A DNA stretch of 34,160 bases from Lentisphaeria bacterium (GTDB lineage Bacteria > Verrucomicrobiota > Lentisphaeria > Victivallales > Victivallaceae): NCBI GenBank assembly GCA_017502435.1, contig JAFVUZ010000236.1, positions 1-34,160 of the forward strand. Direction: 5' to 3'. The notes under the pieces were generated by a model that had not been told where the DNA came from, searched no databases, and saw only the letters and a program-made list of their open reading frames with translations. Every line of letters begins with the position of its first letter. Within the stretch, counting starts at the first letter, position 1. This document shows, piece after piece, positions 22,752 to 31,403 of the stretch. Both the position numbers and the translations under genes were made by a program.

Positions 22752-24110
22752 TCAGTTTTTCAGGCTGTGGATCGGGGCTGGAATATGACCTCCGCGTGAA
22801 ATAAATGCAAGCGGAGACTGATTGCGTACCGACATGACCGGAGCTTCCCCCAGCAAGCCGCCGAAATTGACGGTATCGCCGACTTTGCAGCCGCAGGCTG
22901 GAATAAGTCTGACGGCGGTTGTTTTGGTATTTGCCACGCCGATTGAGATTTCATCCGCAATGATTCCGGAAATAACAGCTGCACTTGTATCTCCGGGAAT
23001 TGCGATCATATCAAGTCCGACAGAACATACGGCAGTCATGGCTTCAAGTTTTTCAAGAGAAAGGACTCCGCTTCTGGCGGCGGCGATCATGCCTGCATCT
23101 TCAGAGACCGGAATAAATGCTCCGGAAAGACCGCCAACCTGACTGGAAGCCATGACACCGCCTTTTTTGACAGCATCATTAAGCAGAGCCAGAGCGGCAG
23201 TTGTTCCCGGACAGCCGCACTGTTCCAATCCCATTCCTTCAAGAATATACGCCACAGAGTCGCCGACTGCAGGAGTCGGAGCCAGAGATAAATCGACGAT
23301 TCCGAAAGGAACATTCAGACGGTTGGATGCTTCACGGGCGATAAGCTGACCGACGCGGGTGATTTTGAAGGCGGTTTTTTTGATAAGTTCGGCAAGTTCA
23401 GAGAAGTTGCAGTTGCCTGCACGTTTGATTGCAGAGGCGACAACTCCGGGACCGGAAACGCCGACATTTATTACTGTTTCAGGTTCGCCGATGCCGTGAA
23501 AAGCACCTGCCATGAAGGGATTATCTTCGGGGGCGTTGGCGAAAACCACAAGTTTTGCACAGCCGATGGAGCCTTTGTCAGCGGTCAATTCAGCGGCTTT
23601 TTTGATAATATGTCCCATTTGAGCAACGGCATCCATATTGATACCGGCTTTGGTTGAGGCAACATTGACGGATGAGCAGACGCGTTCGGTACTTGCCAAT
23701 GCTTCGGGGATGGAGTCAATAAGGATTCTTGCCCCGTTGGAGTACCCTTTCTGGACGAGTGCACTGTAACCGCCGATGAAGTTGATTCCGAGTTCGTGAG
23801 CGGCTTTGTCGAGAGTTTTTGCCAGATTGATGACGCCGTCGTTGTTGAGATTGCCGGAAAGCAGAGCGATCGGAGTTACGGAAACACGTTTGTTGATGAT
23901 GGGAATACCGTAAGTTTTTTCCAGTTCATCGCCGGTTTTTACGAGGTCTCTGGCAGAGACCATTATTTTGTCATAAACTTTGTCTGCCAGCCGTTTCGGG
24001 TCGTCACTCTGACAGTCATAGAGGGAAATTCCCATGGTGATAGTACGGATGTCGAGACACTCTTCACGTATCATGTTGAGTGTTTCCATGATATTTTCAG
24101 CAGCTAACAT
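22752..24110 (-). CDS. UPF0210 (PFL-like, DUF711) family protein
   Basis: The 453-residue protein matches the conserved UPF0210 family by memory of its features: [23 protein letters not shown] near the start, [20 protein letters not shown], and a Gly-rich segment [16 protein letters not shown]. The biochemical role is not established. ATG 24110 is chosen because AGGAG precedes it by 6-7 nt; a longer ORF start adds 27 residues that overlap the upstream ACT gene. It lies 13 nt after that ACT gene, a pairing known from many bacteria. Confidence 0.85.
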   Translation of the reverse strand: MLAAENIMETLNMIREECLDIRTITMGISLYDCQSDDPKRLADKVYDKIMVSARDLVKTGDELEKTYGIPIINKRVSVTPIALLSGNLNNDGVINLAKTLDKAAHELGINFIGGYSALVQKGYSNGARILIDSIPEALASTERVCSSVNVASTKAGINMDAVAQMGHIIKKAAELTADKGSIGCAKLVVFANAPEDNPFMAGAFHGIGEPETVINVGVSGPGVVASAIKRAGNCNFSELAELIKKTAFKITRVGQLIAREASNRLNVPFGIVDLSLAPTPAVGDSVAYILEGMGLEQCGCPGTTAALALLNDAVKKGGVMASSQVGGLSGAFIPVSEDAGMIAAARSGVLSLEKLEAMTAVCSVGLDMIAIPGDTSAAVISGIIADEISIGVANTKTTAVRLIPACGCKVGDTVNFGGLLGEAPVMSVRNQSPLAFISRGGHIPAPIHSLKN

Positions 24111-24123
24111 GGTTTTCTCCTGT

Positions 24124-24393
24124 TCAAATTTTGTGCATGGAGTTGAAAATATCTTCGTGCATGGTACGGATGAAAAGGTTGTTGTCCTCACCGAGTTTGG
24201 TCATGCTGTCAACGAAATCTGTAAAAGGTACGGTTATTGAATCAATATCTGCGACCATAAGCATTGAAAAATAACCTTTGAGTACAGTTTGGGAAATATC
24301 GAGGATGTTGACGCCGTATTGGGCACAGCCGTTGCTGACTTTGGCAATAATGCCGACGGAGTCACGGCCGGTAACGGAAATGACAGCTTTCAT
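24124..24393 (-). CDS. Small ACT-domain protein (UPF0237 type)
   Basis: The whole 89-residue protein is one ACT domain. It starts with [20 protein letters not shown], the ligand-binding loop typical of the family, and later has [23 protein letters not shown]. It is probably a cytosolic amino-acid sensor or a partner of the UPF0210 protein encoded 13 nt downstream. AAAGG lies upstream of ATG 24393. It follows fmt by 37 nt. Confidence 0.88.
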   Translation of the reverse strand: MKAVISVTGRDSVGIIAKVSNGCAQYGVNILDISQTVLKGYFSMLMVADIDSITVPFTDFVDSMTKLGEDNNLFIRTMHEDIFNSMHKI

Positions 24394-24430
24394 TTGATGA
24401 CCTTTCTTTTGTATGATAAAAATTGAAAAA

Positions 24431-25396
24431 TCAGAGTGATTTGACTTGCAGACGGTAGCCGTTCAGGAAATCTTTGTGCGACATCATTTTTTTGCCGGGG
24501 ACGAGAACGGAGATAATACGCACGACTCTGCCGTCTGCACCGGCAATACGCAGAGCGGCTTTGTCAGCCTGAATGACGCATGATTTGAGCGGAGAAATTT
24601 CATCTTCGAGACGGCTGTCGCAGAGAAAGAAGTTTTTGAGAGTGCCGTCAGCCATCGGCAGTTCGATTGAAGCCATCGGCCATGGATTGAATGCATGGAT
24701 TTTTGCGTTGATATGTGCACCGATGTCCCGGGAGAGGTCGATGATGCCGTCGCTTTTTTTGAATTTTGAACAGAATGTGACTTGTGACGGTTCCTGCGGG
24801 AAGGGCTGAAGTTTGCCCTGTGCGATTTCAAGGAGGACGCTTTCAATACTTGCTCCAGCCAGAGCACCGAGACGTTTTTCCAGAGTTTCTGCGGTATCGG
24901 ATTCTTCGACAAGAGTTGCCAATGCACGGTAAATCGGACCGGAATCAAGACCTTTCTCCATTTTCATAAATGTAATGCCGGAAGTTTTTTCGCGGGCGAG
25001 CAGTGCGGAAATGACCGGACTTGCACCGCGGAATTTGGGCAGCAGCGATGAATGAATATTGATACAGGCGATTTTTGGCAGATTCAGTAACGGTTCACGG
25101 AGGATTTGAGCGAATGAGACAACGACGAGAAAATCCGGTGCAAGTTTTTCAATATGGCGTACATAACTTTCCTCATTGACCCTTTCGACTTTTTCGATAG
25201 GGATACCGAGTTCGGCGGCACGGATGCCGACAGGCGTGGGGGTCAGGATTTTTTTCCGTCCGGCGGGGCGGTCGATCTGAGTTGCACAGCCGACGAGTTC
25301 CAGACTCTCTGCCTGAAGTAATTTTTCAAAAATCGGGATGGCTATTTCGCCTGCTCCCATAAAAAAAACCTTGAACTTTTCCACTTTTTGCACCAT
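24431..25396 (-). CDS. fmt: Methionyl-tRNA formyltransferase
   Basis: It formylates initiator Met-tRNA with 10-formyl-tetrahydrofolate. The 321-residue length is normal. The N-terminal Rossmann domain carries the catalytic set N113 and H115 in INIHSSLLPKFRGASP and D151 in EKGLDSGPI. The C-terminal OB-type domain (about 210-321) includes the NAKIHAFNPWP segment. It shares a 77-bp divergent promoter region with the HPPK-Dus gene, which acts in folate synthesis, and heads an operon with the ACT and UPF0210 genes. No def gene is adjacent. ATG 25396 has only a weak ribosome-binding site. Confidence 0.95.
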   Translation of the reverse strand: MVQKVEKFKVFFMGAGEIAIPIFEKLLQAESLELVGCATQIDRPAGRKKILTPTPVGIRAAELGIPIEKVERVNEESYVRHIEKLAPDFLVVVSFAQILREPLLNLPKIACINIHSSLLPKFRGASPVISALLAREKTSGITFMKMEKGLDSGPIYRALATLVEESDTAETLEKRLGALAGASIESVLLEIAQGKLQPFPQEPSQVTFCSKFKKSDGIIDLSRDIGAHINAKIHAFNPWPMASIELPMADGTLKNFFLCDSRLEDEISPLKSCVIQADKAALRIAGADGRVVRIISVLVPGKKMMSHKDFLNGYRLQVKSL

Positions 25397-25402
25397 TTTT
25401 GC

Positions 25403-25454
25403 TTGAATTTCCGTGAAATGCTGTTAATATACATCTACAATGTGTAAAAATCAA
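25403..25454. promoter_or_regulatory. Overlapping divergent promoters for fmt and the HPPK-Dus gene
   Basis: Plus strand: TTGAAT (25403-25408), 16 nt, TAATAT (25425-25430). Minus strand: TTGATT (25454-25449), 17 nt, TATATT (25431-25426). The two -10 hexamers overlap, so polymerase could bind only one direction at a time. The HPPK-Dus start (ATG 25474) lacks a clear ribosome-binding site. Confidence 0.5.
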
Positions 25455-25473
25455 ATAAAAAATTGTGTAAAAT

Positions 25474-26796
25474 ATGAAGAGAAAGATTTTTTTGGCTCTC
25501 GGCGGCAATATCGGTGATGTTCCGTCGGTTTTTGACAGGGCATTGAAATATTTATCAGATAACGGAGTTTCAATTTTAAAACGCAGTTCATGTGCTGTTA
25601 CCACTCCGGAAGATTGTCCGCCGGGAACTCCGGACTTCTACAATTCTGCGGTTCTGGCGGAAACGGAACTTGAAGCTGAAGATTTGCTTAAACTGACGCA
25701 GAAAACAGAAGTTTTGTGCGGCAGACCTGCCGATCACGGTTTTCATGAATCACGGACGCTTGACATTGATATAATTTATATGGAGGATGTCAGGTATTAT
25801 ACAGGGCATCTGCAAATACCGCATCCGCGTGCGGCAGCCAGAGATTTTGTTATGCGTTTTCTGCTGGAACTTGATGCTGATGCATATTCCAAGGTTCAGC
25901 CGTTGAAAATGTTGACCCCGTGTCCCGGACCGATGGAGGGAGTTATGACTCCTGCTTTGATAAAAACTGCCGTAGAAGAGAAGGTCTGCAGTGAATTTGT
26001 AACTCCGTTTTTGCGTATATCGGAACATATTCCGAAAGAAAAGGAAATCCGCAAATTTCTTGAGCCGTATAAAAATAACCGTGTTACTCTGCAACTGATG
26101 GGAAATTCTCCTTCGCTGCTGGCAGAGAGTGCGGCAATGGCAATGAAATTTGATATCGCTGGAATAAATCTCAATTTCGGCTGTCCGAGCGGTCAGGTCC
26201 TGCGTCATCAAAGCGGCGGAGCCATGTTGAAAAATCCGCCGCTTATGCGGGAAATTTGCCGTGCCATCCGCAACCGTTGTCCTGAACTTGTGCTGAGTGC
26301 CAAAATCAGAATGGGTTTTGACAGTGAAAAAGAGTGTGAAAACTGGCTTGGAGATTGGAGTTCTTCAAATGATGATGCACCTGATTTCTTTATCCTCCAC
26401 AGCCGTTCTGTCAGTGAAAATTATCAGCCTCTGCCGGAATCTGAACATATCAGCCGCAGTAAAAAAGTTGTTAAACTGGTCAGTCAGCCGGTGATGCTCA
26501 ATGGCGACATCGGGGATGTGAAAACAGCTGTTGAACGTATGCAGAAAACGGGCGGAGTTTCCTTTATGTCCGCCCGTATGTGGCTGAAAGATCCGTATAT
26601 TTTCCGCAATTTTGAGAATGGGATATTTGAGCCGTCTTCGCCGGATGAAAGGATCCGCTTTTATAAACTTGTGCTTGAAAATGCACAAAAGTCAGGTTTG
26701 CCATATAATAACGGGAAGCAAATAGAGTTGTCGCAGCTCATGTTTGCTCCCCGTAATCCGTTTTTTGCGGAGTTATGCCGTAAAGGCAAAAACTGA
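25474..26796 (+). CDS. folK: Fusion of HPPK (FolK) and tRNA-dihydrouridine synthase (Dus)
   Basis: One 440-codon ORF encodes two enzymes. Residues 1-145 are HPPK, which pyrophosphorylates 6-hydroxymethyl-dihydropterin: LALGGNIGD (7-15), PDFYNSAV (53-60), CGRP (82-85), RTLDIDIIY (94-102, catalytic D97 and D99) and IPHPRAAARDFVMRFL (115-130). Residues 147-440 are Dus: LTPCPGPMEGVMT, INLNFGCPS (231-239, catalytic C237), GGAML, SAKIRMGF (K277), ILHSR (H309), MLNGDIG, and MSARMWLKDPYIF. Both active sites look intact; the Dus C-terminal helical domain is shortish. No stop or internal start with a good ribosome-binding site separates the halves. In Bacillus folK and a dus gene are near neighbours, so this fuses a known adjacency. 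A frame error cannot be wholly excluded but is unlikely, since one frame covers both. Confidence 0.9.
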   Translation: MKRKIFLALGGNIGDVPSVFDRALKYLSDNGVSILKRSSCAVTTPEDCPPGTPDFYNSAVLAETELEAEDLLKLTQKTEVLCGRPADHGFHESRTLDIDIIYMEDVRYYTGHLQIPHPRAAARDFVMRFLLELDADAYSKVQPLKMLTPCPGPMEGVMTPALIKTAVEEKVCSEFVTPFLRISEHIPKEKEIRKFLEPYKNNRVTLQLMGNSPSLLAESAAMAMKFDIAGINLNFGCPSGQVLRHQSGGAMLKNPPLMREICRAIRNRCPELVLSAKIRMGFDSEKECENWLGDWSSSNDDAPDFFILHSRSVSENYQPLPESEHISRSKKVVKLVSQPVMLNGDIGDVKTAVERMQKTGGVSFMSARMWLKDPYIFRNFENGIFEPSSPDERIRFYKLVLENAQKSGLPYNNGKQIELSQLMFAPRNPFFAELCRKGKN

Positions 26797-26797
26797 A

Positions 26798-28960
26798 TTA
26801 TTCAGCATATACTTTGAGAATTGCTTTTGAATAAGTATTGCTGTTGCCGGCAAAAGTCCAGTCGGGATGCCCTTTTTTCTGATTGCCGAGACCGAGATCA
26901 TGGTCTTTTTTTACAAAACCGTTGAAAGCAAAAATTGTCTCTTTCAATGTGGGATTGTGAATCTGCATTGAACCGTAATTTCCACCGGCAACCGGTGTAT
27001 CGCCGAAGTCAAATACATTATTGTTGGCACCGGGGATTTTTGCTTCATTTGTATTTTTGTAGTTTTTGGGCCAGAATTCGATTCTGCCCTCGTCGGCGGA
27101 TTGGGTTTTGATATTTTTGGAATTGGTTATGACCTTGAGATTTTTAACTTTCCCTGCAAAAGAGAAGCCGGATTTGATGACGGGAACACCGATTTTTCTG
27201 ACATCACCGGTAAAGGCATCCATCATTATAAATGCAAAATCTTTGTCGCCTTTTTTATTGACCAATTCTATATAATAGATGATTTTTTTGACTTTACCTG
27301 TGAATTTTGCGGAGTTATCCTGAATGTATTTAATGGAACCGTCGGCTTGAGTTGCTGTTTTCAGGTCGCATTCATAGATGAGAGAGGTGTTTTCAGAAAT
27401 ACTTTTTGCAAAATTGTCAGTATCGATTTTTTGTTCGCAGCGGAAAGCACCGAGTGGAAGTCCTGCTTCGTTCCAGAGATTTCCTCTGTTGTGCTGATGC
27501 CACATATAACGGAGGGATGAAGGTGATTTAACTTTATCGGATGAAACGATAATGTCGGTACCTTTTACCTCAAATTTTGCCCGTTCCCAGTTGCCGCGAA
27601 TATCTGCAAGTTCAAAATTGTCATCTTTGCCGTTGAGCAGCCATTTTTCGACGTGTTTGAATTTGAGGATGAATTTGCCGTCTTTGACTTCAAAAGATGT
27701 CAGTTGCGGAGAATCTGCTTTGAGGGCAGTTTTGCCATGGGTATATTTGAGAGCGAGCAGAGAAAGTCTTTTGCCGACATCTTTTTTGTTATGCGGATGG
27801 ATGTCTTTGAAATCGCCGATGTCGTTGATGATTGCCAGTTTGACATTTTTTGCAGCATTGGCAAATTTCTGCTGAGTTTCCCAGATGAGCGGCAATGCGT
27901 AGGGGGAGGGGTAAGTATAGGGAGCAAGCTGAACGATATAAAAAGGCATATCGGGATTGTCGAAAACTTTTCGCCATCCATTGGTGAGTGCCTGAAGTTT
28001 ATAGAAATAGTTTGCTCCGTCACCGAGATTGGAACAGCCCTGATACCAGATCGCACCTTTGACTGCAAAAGGCAGCAGAGGATAAATCATGCGGTTGTAA
28101 GCCATTGTCGGATACTGCAGACCGGGATAAGGAACTGCGGCCTTAGGATATGCCGGAGGAGTCGGACGCGGGGTATTTTCAGCGACTGCTTTTTTGAAAG
28201 CAGCGAGCCATTTTTCATATATTGAGGTAATTTGCGTGTTGATTTGCTTATATTCCGGAGTTCCCGGGATTTTGGCATTGACTTCAAAGGCGGTATTTTT
28301 GAGAGCCGGGACAGAGTCAAAGCCGACCGGAGGTATCCACGGTTCAATGCGTGAACCGCTCCAGCAGGAAACGACGAGCCCGATCGGCACATCGAGAGCT
28401 TTGAACATCTCCTGACCGAAATAAAATGCAGTTGCAGAGAGAGATACTGCATTGTTGCCGTTTGCCATAATCCATTTCAACTGGATTTTACCGTCAAAGG
28501 GCAGGGGGGAGATTTTGGTTGGCACAGTGACAAAGCGGATAAAATCAGTTCTGCCCTCTGCAACGTGTTTATTGCCGTCGGTTGCACGCCAGCGGGGATT
28601 ATTTGTCCACATATTCATAGCCATATTGGATTGACCGCCGCAGAGCCAGACATCGCCGATGAGAACATTTGCAATAGCTGCGGAGTTTTTGGCTCCGGCG
28701 GCTTTCAGTATCTGACCTTTTTTGTTGGCTGACATTGGAGCGAGAAATGCGGTCCATCTGCCTTTGGCATCAGCGGTGGTGCTGACGGTTTGACCGTTGA
28801 AAGTGACGGTGATTTTTTCATTGGGAGCGGCAGTTCCGTGAATTGGCACTTTGACATCTCTCTGCAGAACCATGTGGTCGCAGAAAATGTCCGCCAGTTT
28901 GACGTCAGCAAAAAGACTGCAGACGGTCAAAGCGGCGAGCATGGTGAATAATTTTTTCAT
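26798..28960 (-). CDS. Exported sialate O-acetylesterase-like protein (SASA/SGNH) with C-terminal extension
   Basis: The 720-residue protein has a signal peptide (about 1-19). A beta domain (20-100; CDHMVLQRDVKVPIHGTA) is typical of the family. The SGNH catalytic part has GDVWLCGGQSNM (102-113, S111), IWYQGCSN, and DIHPHNKKDVGKRL (about 390-405) with the catalytic His. Many family members have WYQGESN where this one has Cys. Residues beyond about 540 form a beta-rich extension with no recognised family. Such enzymes remove acetyl groups from sialic acid or plant glycans. It starts with a 4-nt ATGA overlap with the upstream glucosaminidase-like gene, and its stop codon is 1 nt from that of the convergent HPPK-Dus gene. 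Confidence 0.88.
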   Translation of the reverse strand: MKKLFTMLAALTVCSLFADVKLADIFCDHMVLQRDVKVPIHGTAAPNEKITVTFNGQTVSTTADAKGRWTAFLAPMSANKKGQILKAAGAKNSAAIANVLIGDVWLCGGQSNMAMNMWTNNPRWRATDGNKHVAEGRTDFIRFVTVPTKISPLPFDGKIQLKWIMANGNNAVSLSATAFYFGQEMFKALDVPIGLVVSCWSGSRIEPWIPPVGFDSVPALKNTAFEVNAKIPGTPEYKQINTQITSIYEKWLAAFKKAVAENTPRPTPPAYPKAAVPYPGLQYPTMAYNRMIYPLLPFAVKGAIWYQGCSNLGDGANYFYKLQALTNGWRKVFDNPDMPFYIVQLAPYTYPSPYALPLIWETQQKFANAAKNVKLAIINDIGDFKDIHPHNKKDVGKRLSLLALKYTHGKTALKADSPQLTSFEVKDGKFILKFKHVEKWLLNGKDDNFELADIRGNWERAKFEVKGTDIIVSSDKVKSPSSLRYMWHQHNRGNLWNEAGLPLGAFRCEQKIDTDNFAKSISENTSLIYECDLKTATQADGSIKYIQDNSAKFTGKVKKIIYYIELVNKKGDKDFAFIMMDAFTGDVRKIGVPVIKSGFSFAGKVKNLKVITNSKNIKTQSADEGRIEFWPKNYKNTNEAKIPGANNNVFDFGDTPVAGGNYGSMQIHNPTLKETIFAFNGFVKKDHDLGLGNQKKGHPDWTFAGNSNTYSKAILKVYAE

Positions 28961-30174
28961 TTTTTTTCCTTTCGGGGTTGATTGGTAATATTTTTTAATG
29001 GTGAATAAACTTTATAATACGGACATTTGCCGTTTGCCGGGTCGGGAGCCGGGAGTTCAGGCATTCCGGCATAAACCGGAATGAGAAATTTGTATGGCAG
29101 ATTGAGCATATTATCTTTTTGCAATGCTTTGTATTCATTTACTGCTTCGCTGAAAGCAGCGCCGGCGTTCTGCATATATTGACCCCAGAAGTTGCGTGAT
29201 TCGCCTTTTTCGGTTTTACTGCGGAAATCCACGTTCCATTTTTGCAGATAGCGTGTATTCTGATAGTTGTTGATATAGCGGCGTGCAATTTTGAGAGCTC
29301 CGCCATAGAGTGATTTCCATTTTGTGTTCCATGCAGGATTTCCCCATGTTTCTGACATTTCGGGAGTTCCGCCGGCGGCTTCTTTCATGGCGTGGTAATA
29401 GATGGTGAATCTGCCGTTGCCGGAGGCGTTTATATTGAAAAAATTATATAAATTATCAAAGTTGGCAAGTTCGCTGACTTCAAAAACTTTGTCCGGAGTC
29501 AGGACGGAATAGCCGTTCTCGTGCTGAATTTTGTTATTGTAATAGTGAAGCAGCAGAGTGCCGCATTTGCCGTCGATGAGCGGAGTTCCGTGCAGCCCCT
29601 GTTCCTGACGGACTCTGGCGGCGAGAAAAAGCGGATTGATGTTGAAAAGTCTGCCGAGTTCACAGAAATATTCTGTATAAGTTTTGCCGTTTTCAAGTTT
29701 GGCATCTGCCATGAAGGTTTTTGCAATGGCACTCGCAACAGTATGCGGCAGAATTTCTCCCGGAGCGGACAGGTCTTTGAACTGGAAAATGTCACGTTCA
29801 TTGAGAAAATTTCTGGGGTCGAGAAAATATGCGGCTGCTTCCACAGAGGCACGGCGGAAACCGGCATCGTAAGATTTCAGGTCAGTCGGATGGCGGTATG
29901 CAGTAAACGCTTTATTTACGGAGATGAGAGTGCGTGAAGGATTTGCTTCTGTTTCCTGATGTAGAACGTAATTCCATGTATATTGGGGATTGAGTTTGGT
30001 GATTTGCAGTGCTTCAAATGTCCATTCCGGATGAGTTTTCTGCAATGGTGCGAGTTTTTCTGCATAATCAGCAGGGAATCCGCCGGCAATCAGATTTTGT
30101 TTAATTTCTTCAATTGCAAATGTACAGATTGAAATTAAAAACAGAATTACGCATGAAATTTTTTTATGATTCAT
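28957..30174 (-). CDS. Exported endo-beta-N-acetylglucosaminidase-like peptidoglycan hydrolase
   Basis: The 405-residue protein has a signal peptide (MNHKKISCVILFLISICTFA). It follows the pattern of bacterial glucosaminidase-type proteins: FPADYAEKLAPLQKTHPEWTFEAL near the start, then YFLDPRNFLNERDIFQF, and a lysozyme-like segment AARVRQEQG whose Glu is a candidate catalytic residue. It probably cuts peptidoglycan or another glycan outside the cytoplasm. ATG 30174 is chosen because AAGGAG lies 5 nt upstream; the longer ORF adds 13 residues before the signal peptide. The promoter is at 30193-30220, and the gene overlaps the sialate esterase start by 4 nt. Confidence 0.75.
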   Translation of the reverse strand: MNHKKISCVILFLISICTFAIEEIKQNLIAGGFPADYAEKLAPLQKTHPEWTFEALQITKLNPQYTWNYVLHQETEANPSRTLISVNKAFTAYRHPTDLKSYDAGFRRASVEAAAYFLDPRNFLNERDIFQFKDLSAPGEILPHTVASAIAKTFMADAKLENGKTYTEYFCELGRLFNINPLFLAARVRQEQGLHGTPLIDGKCGTLLLHYYNNKIQHENGYSVLTPDKVFEVSELANFDNLYNFFNINASGNGRFTIYYHAMKEAAGGTPEMSETWGNPAWNTKWKSLYGGALKIARRYINNYQNTRYLQKWNVDFRSKTEKGESRNFWGQYMQNAGAAFSEAVNEYKALQKDNMLNLPYKFLIPVYAGMPELPAPDPANGKCPYYKVYSPLKNITNQPRKEKK

Positions 30175-30192
30175 ATTTTCTCCTTGCTTTGT

Positions 30193-30220
30193 AATATAGC
30201 ATAATAAAATCATTATTCAA
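30193..30220 (-). promoter_or_regulatory. Sigma70-type promoter of the glucosaminidase/esterase operon
   Basis: On the minus strand TTGAAT (30220-30215), 16 nt, TATATT (30198-30193) with TGC just before the -10 (extended -10). Confidence 0.55.
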
Positions 30221-30228
30221 AAAAAACA

Positions 30229-30256
30229 TTGTATTTTTTTTTTGCTGATGTATATT
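30229..30256 (+). promoter_or_regulatory. Sigma70-type promoter of the ruvC operon
   Basis: TTGTAT (30229-30234), 16 nt, TATATT (30251-30256). The leader to ATG 30304 is about 40 nt. Confidence 0.5.
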
Positions 30257-30303
30257 AAAACGTGTATTTCAATAGTTTGCATCAGATAAAAAAAGGGTTG
30301 ATA

Positions 30304-30813
30304 ATGATAATTTTGGGAATAGATCCTGCTATCAGAACGAGCGGTTACGGAGTAATTGAATGTTCAGAAAAAGGAGAAATAAAAGTTCTGGACTGCGGCG
30401 TGATTGTAAATAAACCTAAAATGCTGCATACTGAATGTTTGCGGCGTATCGCAGGCGGTGTCGCAGAGTTGTTGGAAACATATAAAATCGATTGTGCGGC
30501 AATAGAAGAGCCCTTCGTCGGCAAAAACAGCAAAACTGCAATCATTCTCGGTATGGCAAGAGGTGCATTTCTGGCAAAACTTGCTGAAAATGATATTCCT
30601 GTTTATTCATACAGTGCGAGAGTTGCCAAAAAGGCAGCCGTCGGCAACGGCAGTGCCGAAAAGGAACAGGTCGCATTGATGATGGCTGCCCAGTTGGGAA
30701 TAGAGGTCGAAAACATTCTGCTGGATGCCACTGATGCTTTGGCGATCGCCATGTGTCATGCCCAGCGGGCACTGCATTATGAAATCGGTGATTTATTGTC
30801 GTCAAAAATATGA
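30304..30813 (+). CDS. ruvC: Holliday junction resolvase RuvC
   Basis: RuvC cuts four-way DNA junctions together with RuvAB. The 169-residue length is typical when ATG 30304 is used; an earlier start adds 14 unlikely residues. The acidic catalytic set is visible: D7 in GIDPAIRTSGYG, E68/E69 in AAIEEPFVGKN, and D140/D143 in LLDATDALAIA. Lys-rich AKKAAVGNGSAEKEQV matches the DNA-contact segment. ruvA and ruvB are not nearby. The stop overlaps the TatD-like start (ATGA), and ruvC is first in an operon with tcdA. Confidence 0.95.
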   Translation: MIILGIDPAIRTSGYGVIECSEKGEIKVLDCGVIVNKPKMLHTECLRRIAGGVAELLETYKIDCAAIEEPFVGKNSKTAIILGMARGAFLAKLAENDIPVYSYSARVAKKAAVGNGSAEKEQVALMMAAQLGIEVENILLDATDALAIAMCHAQRALHYEIGDLLSSKI

Positions 30814-31403
30814 TATATTTTGATTTTCATACTCATTTGGATAGAAAAAATTCCTGCAGATCCTGTACACTTGAAGAATTGCAGAATGGTATTTCATTGC
30901 TTGACAACAGGAAGATTTCATTGCAGTTTCATCCGTGGCATCTGAAAGTGAATTATGACGGATTGCCGGAGAAATTTGTTGAATTTGCAAAGTCAGATTG
31001 CGTTTATGCAATCGGGGAGATCGGTCTTGACCGTTTGAAAGGTCCTTCGCTTGAGGTGCAGAAAGCGTATTTTGCTGATTTGCTGAAATTGACAGATGAA
31101 TTGCAAAAGCCGGTGATTCTGCACGTTGTACGATGTGCGGATGATGTTCTGCATATGCTTGCCGGATATCCCGATTTAATAAAAATATGGCATGGTTTCA
31201 GGGGCAGGAGCGAGTTGTTTGAGCGGATTGTCAAAGCAGATATTTTTGTATCTTTACATTATTCCATGCTTGAAAATGCGGAGTTTATCAACTATATTAA
31301 ACAGCATCGTGAATATCTTGACCGTATAGGTTTTGAGAGTGATGACCGTGAAATTGAGGTTGAAAAATTGTATCGTACTTTTGAAGGGTTGATAAATGAG
31401 TGA
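30810..31403 (+). CDS. Short TatD-family metallohydrolase
   Basis: The 197-residue protein has the TatD metal-binding pattern: FDFHTHLD (4-11, H7 and H9), GEIGLD (69-74, E70), ILHVVR (H105), WHGFRG (H128) and GFESDD (175-179). It is about 60 residues shorter than typical TatD (about 260). The loss is spread across loops, with metal ligands kept, so it may be an active compact relative rather than a fragment. Its start overlaps ruvC by 4 nt and its end overlaps tcdA by 8 nt. TatD proteins are DNases or other phosphoesterases; the substrate here is unknown. Confidence 0.82.
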   Translation: MIYFDFHTHLDRKNSCRSCTLEELQNGISLLDNRKISLQFHPWHLKVNYDGLPEKFVEFAKSDCVYAIGEIGLDRLKGPSLEVQKAYFADLLKLTDELQKPVILHVVRCADDVLHMLAGYPDLIKIWHGFRGRSELFERIVKADIFVSLHYSMLENAEFINYIKQHREYLDRIGFESDDREIEVEKLYRTFEGLINE

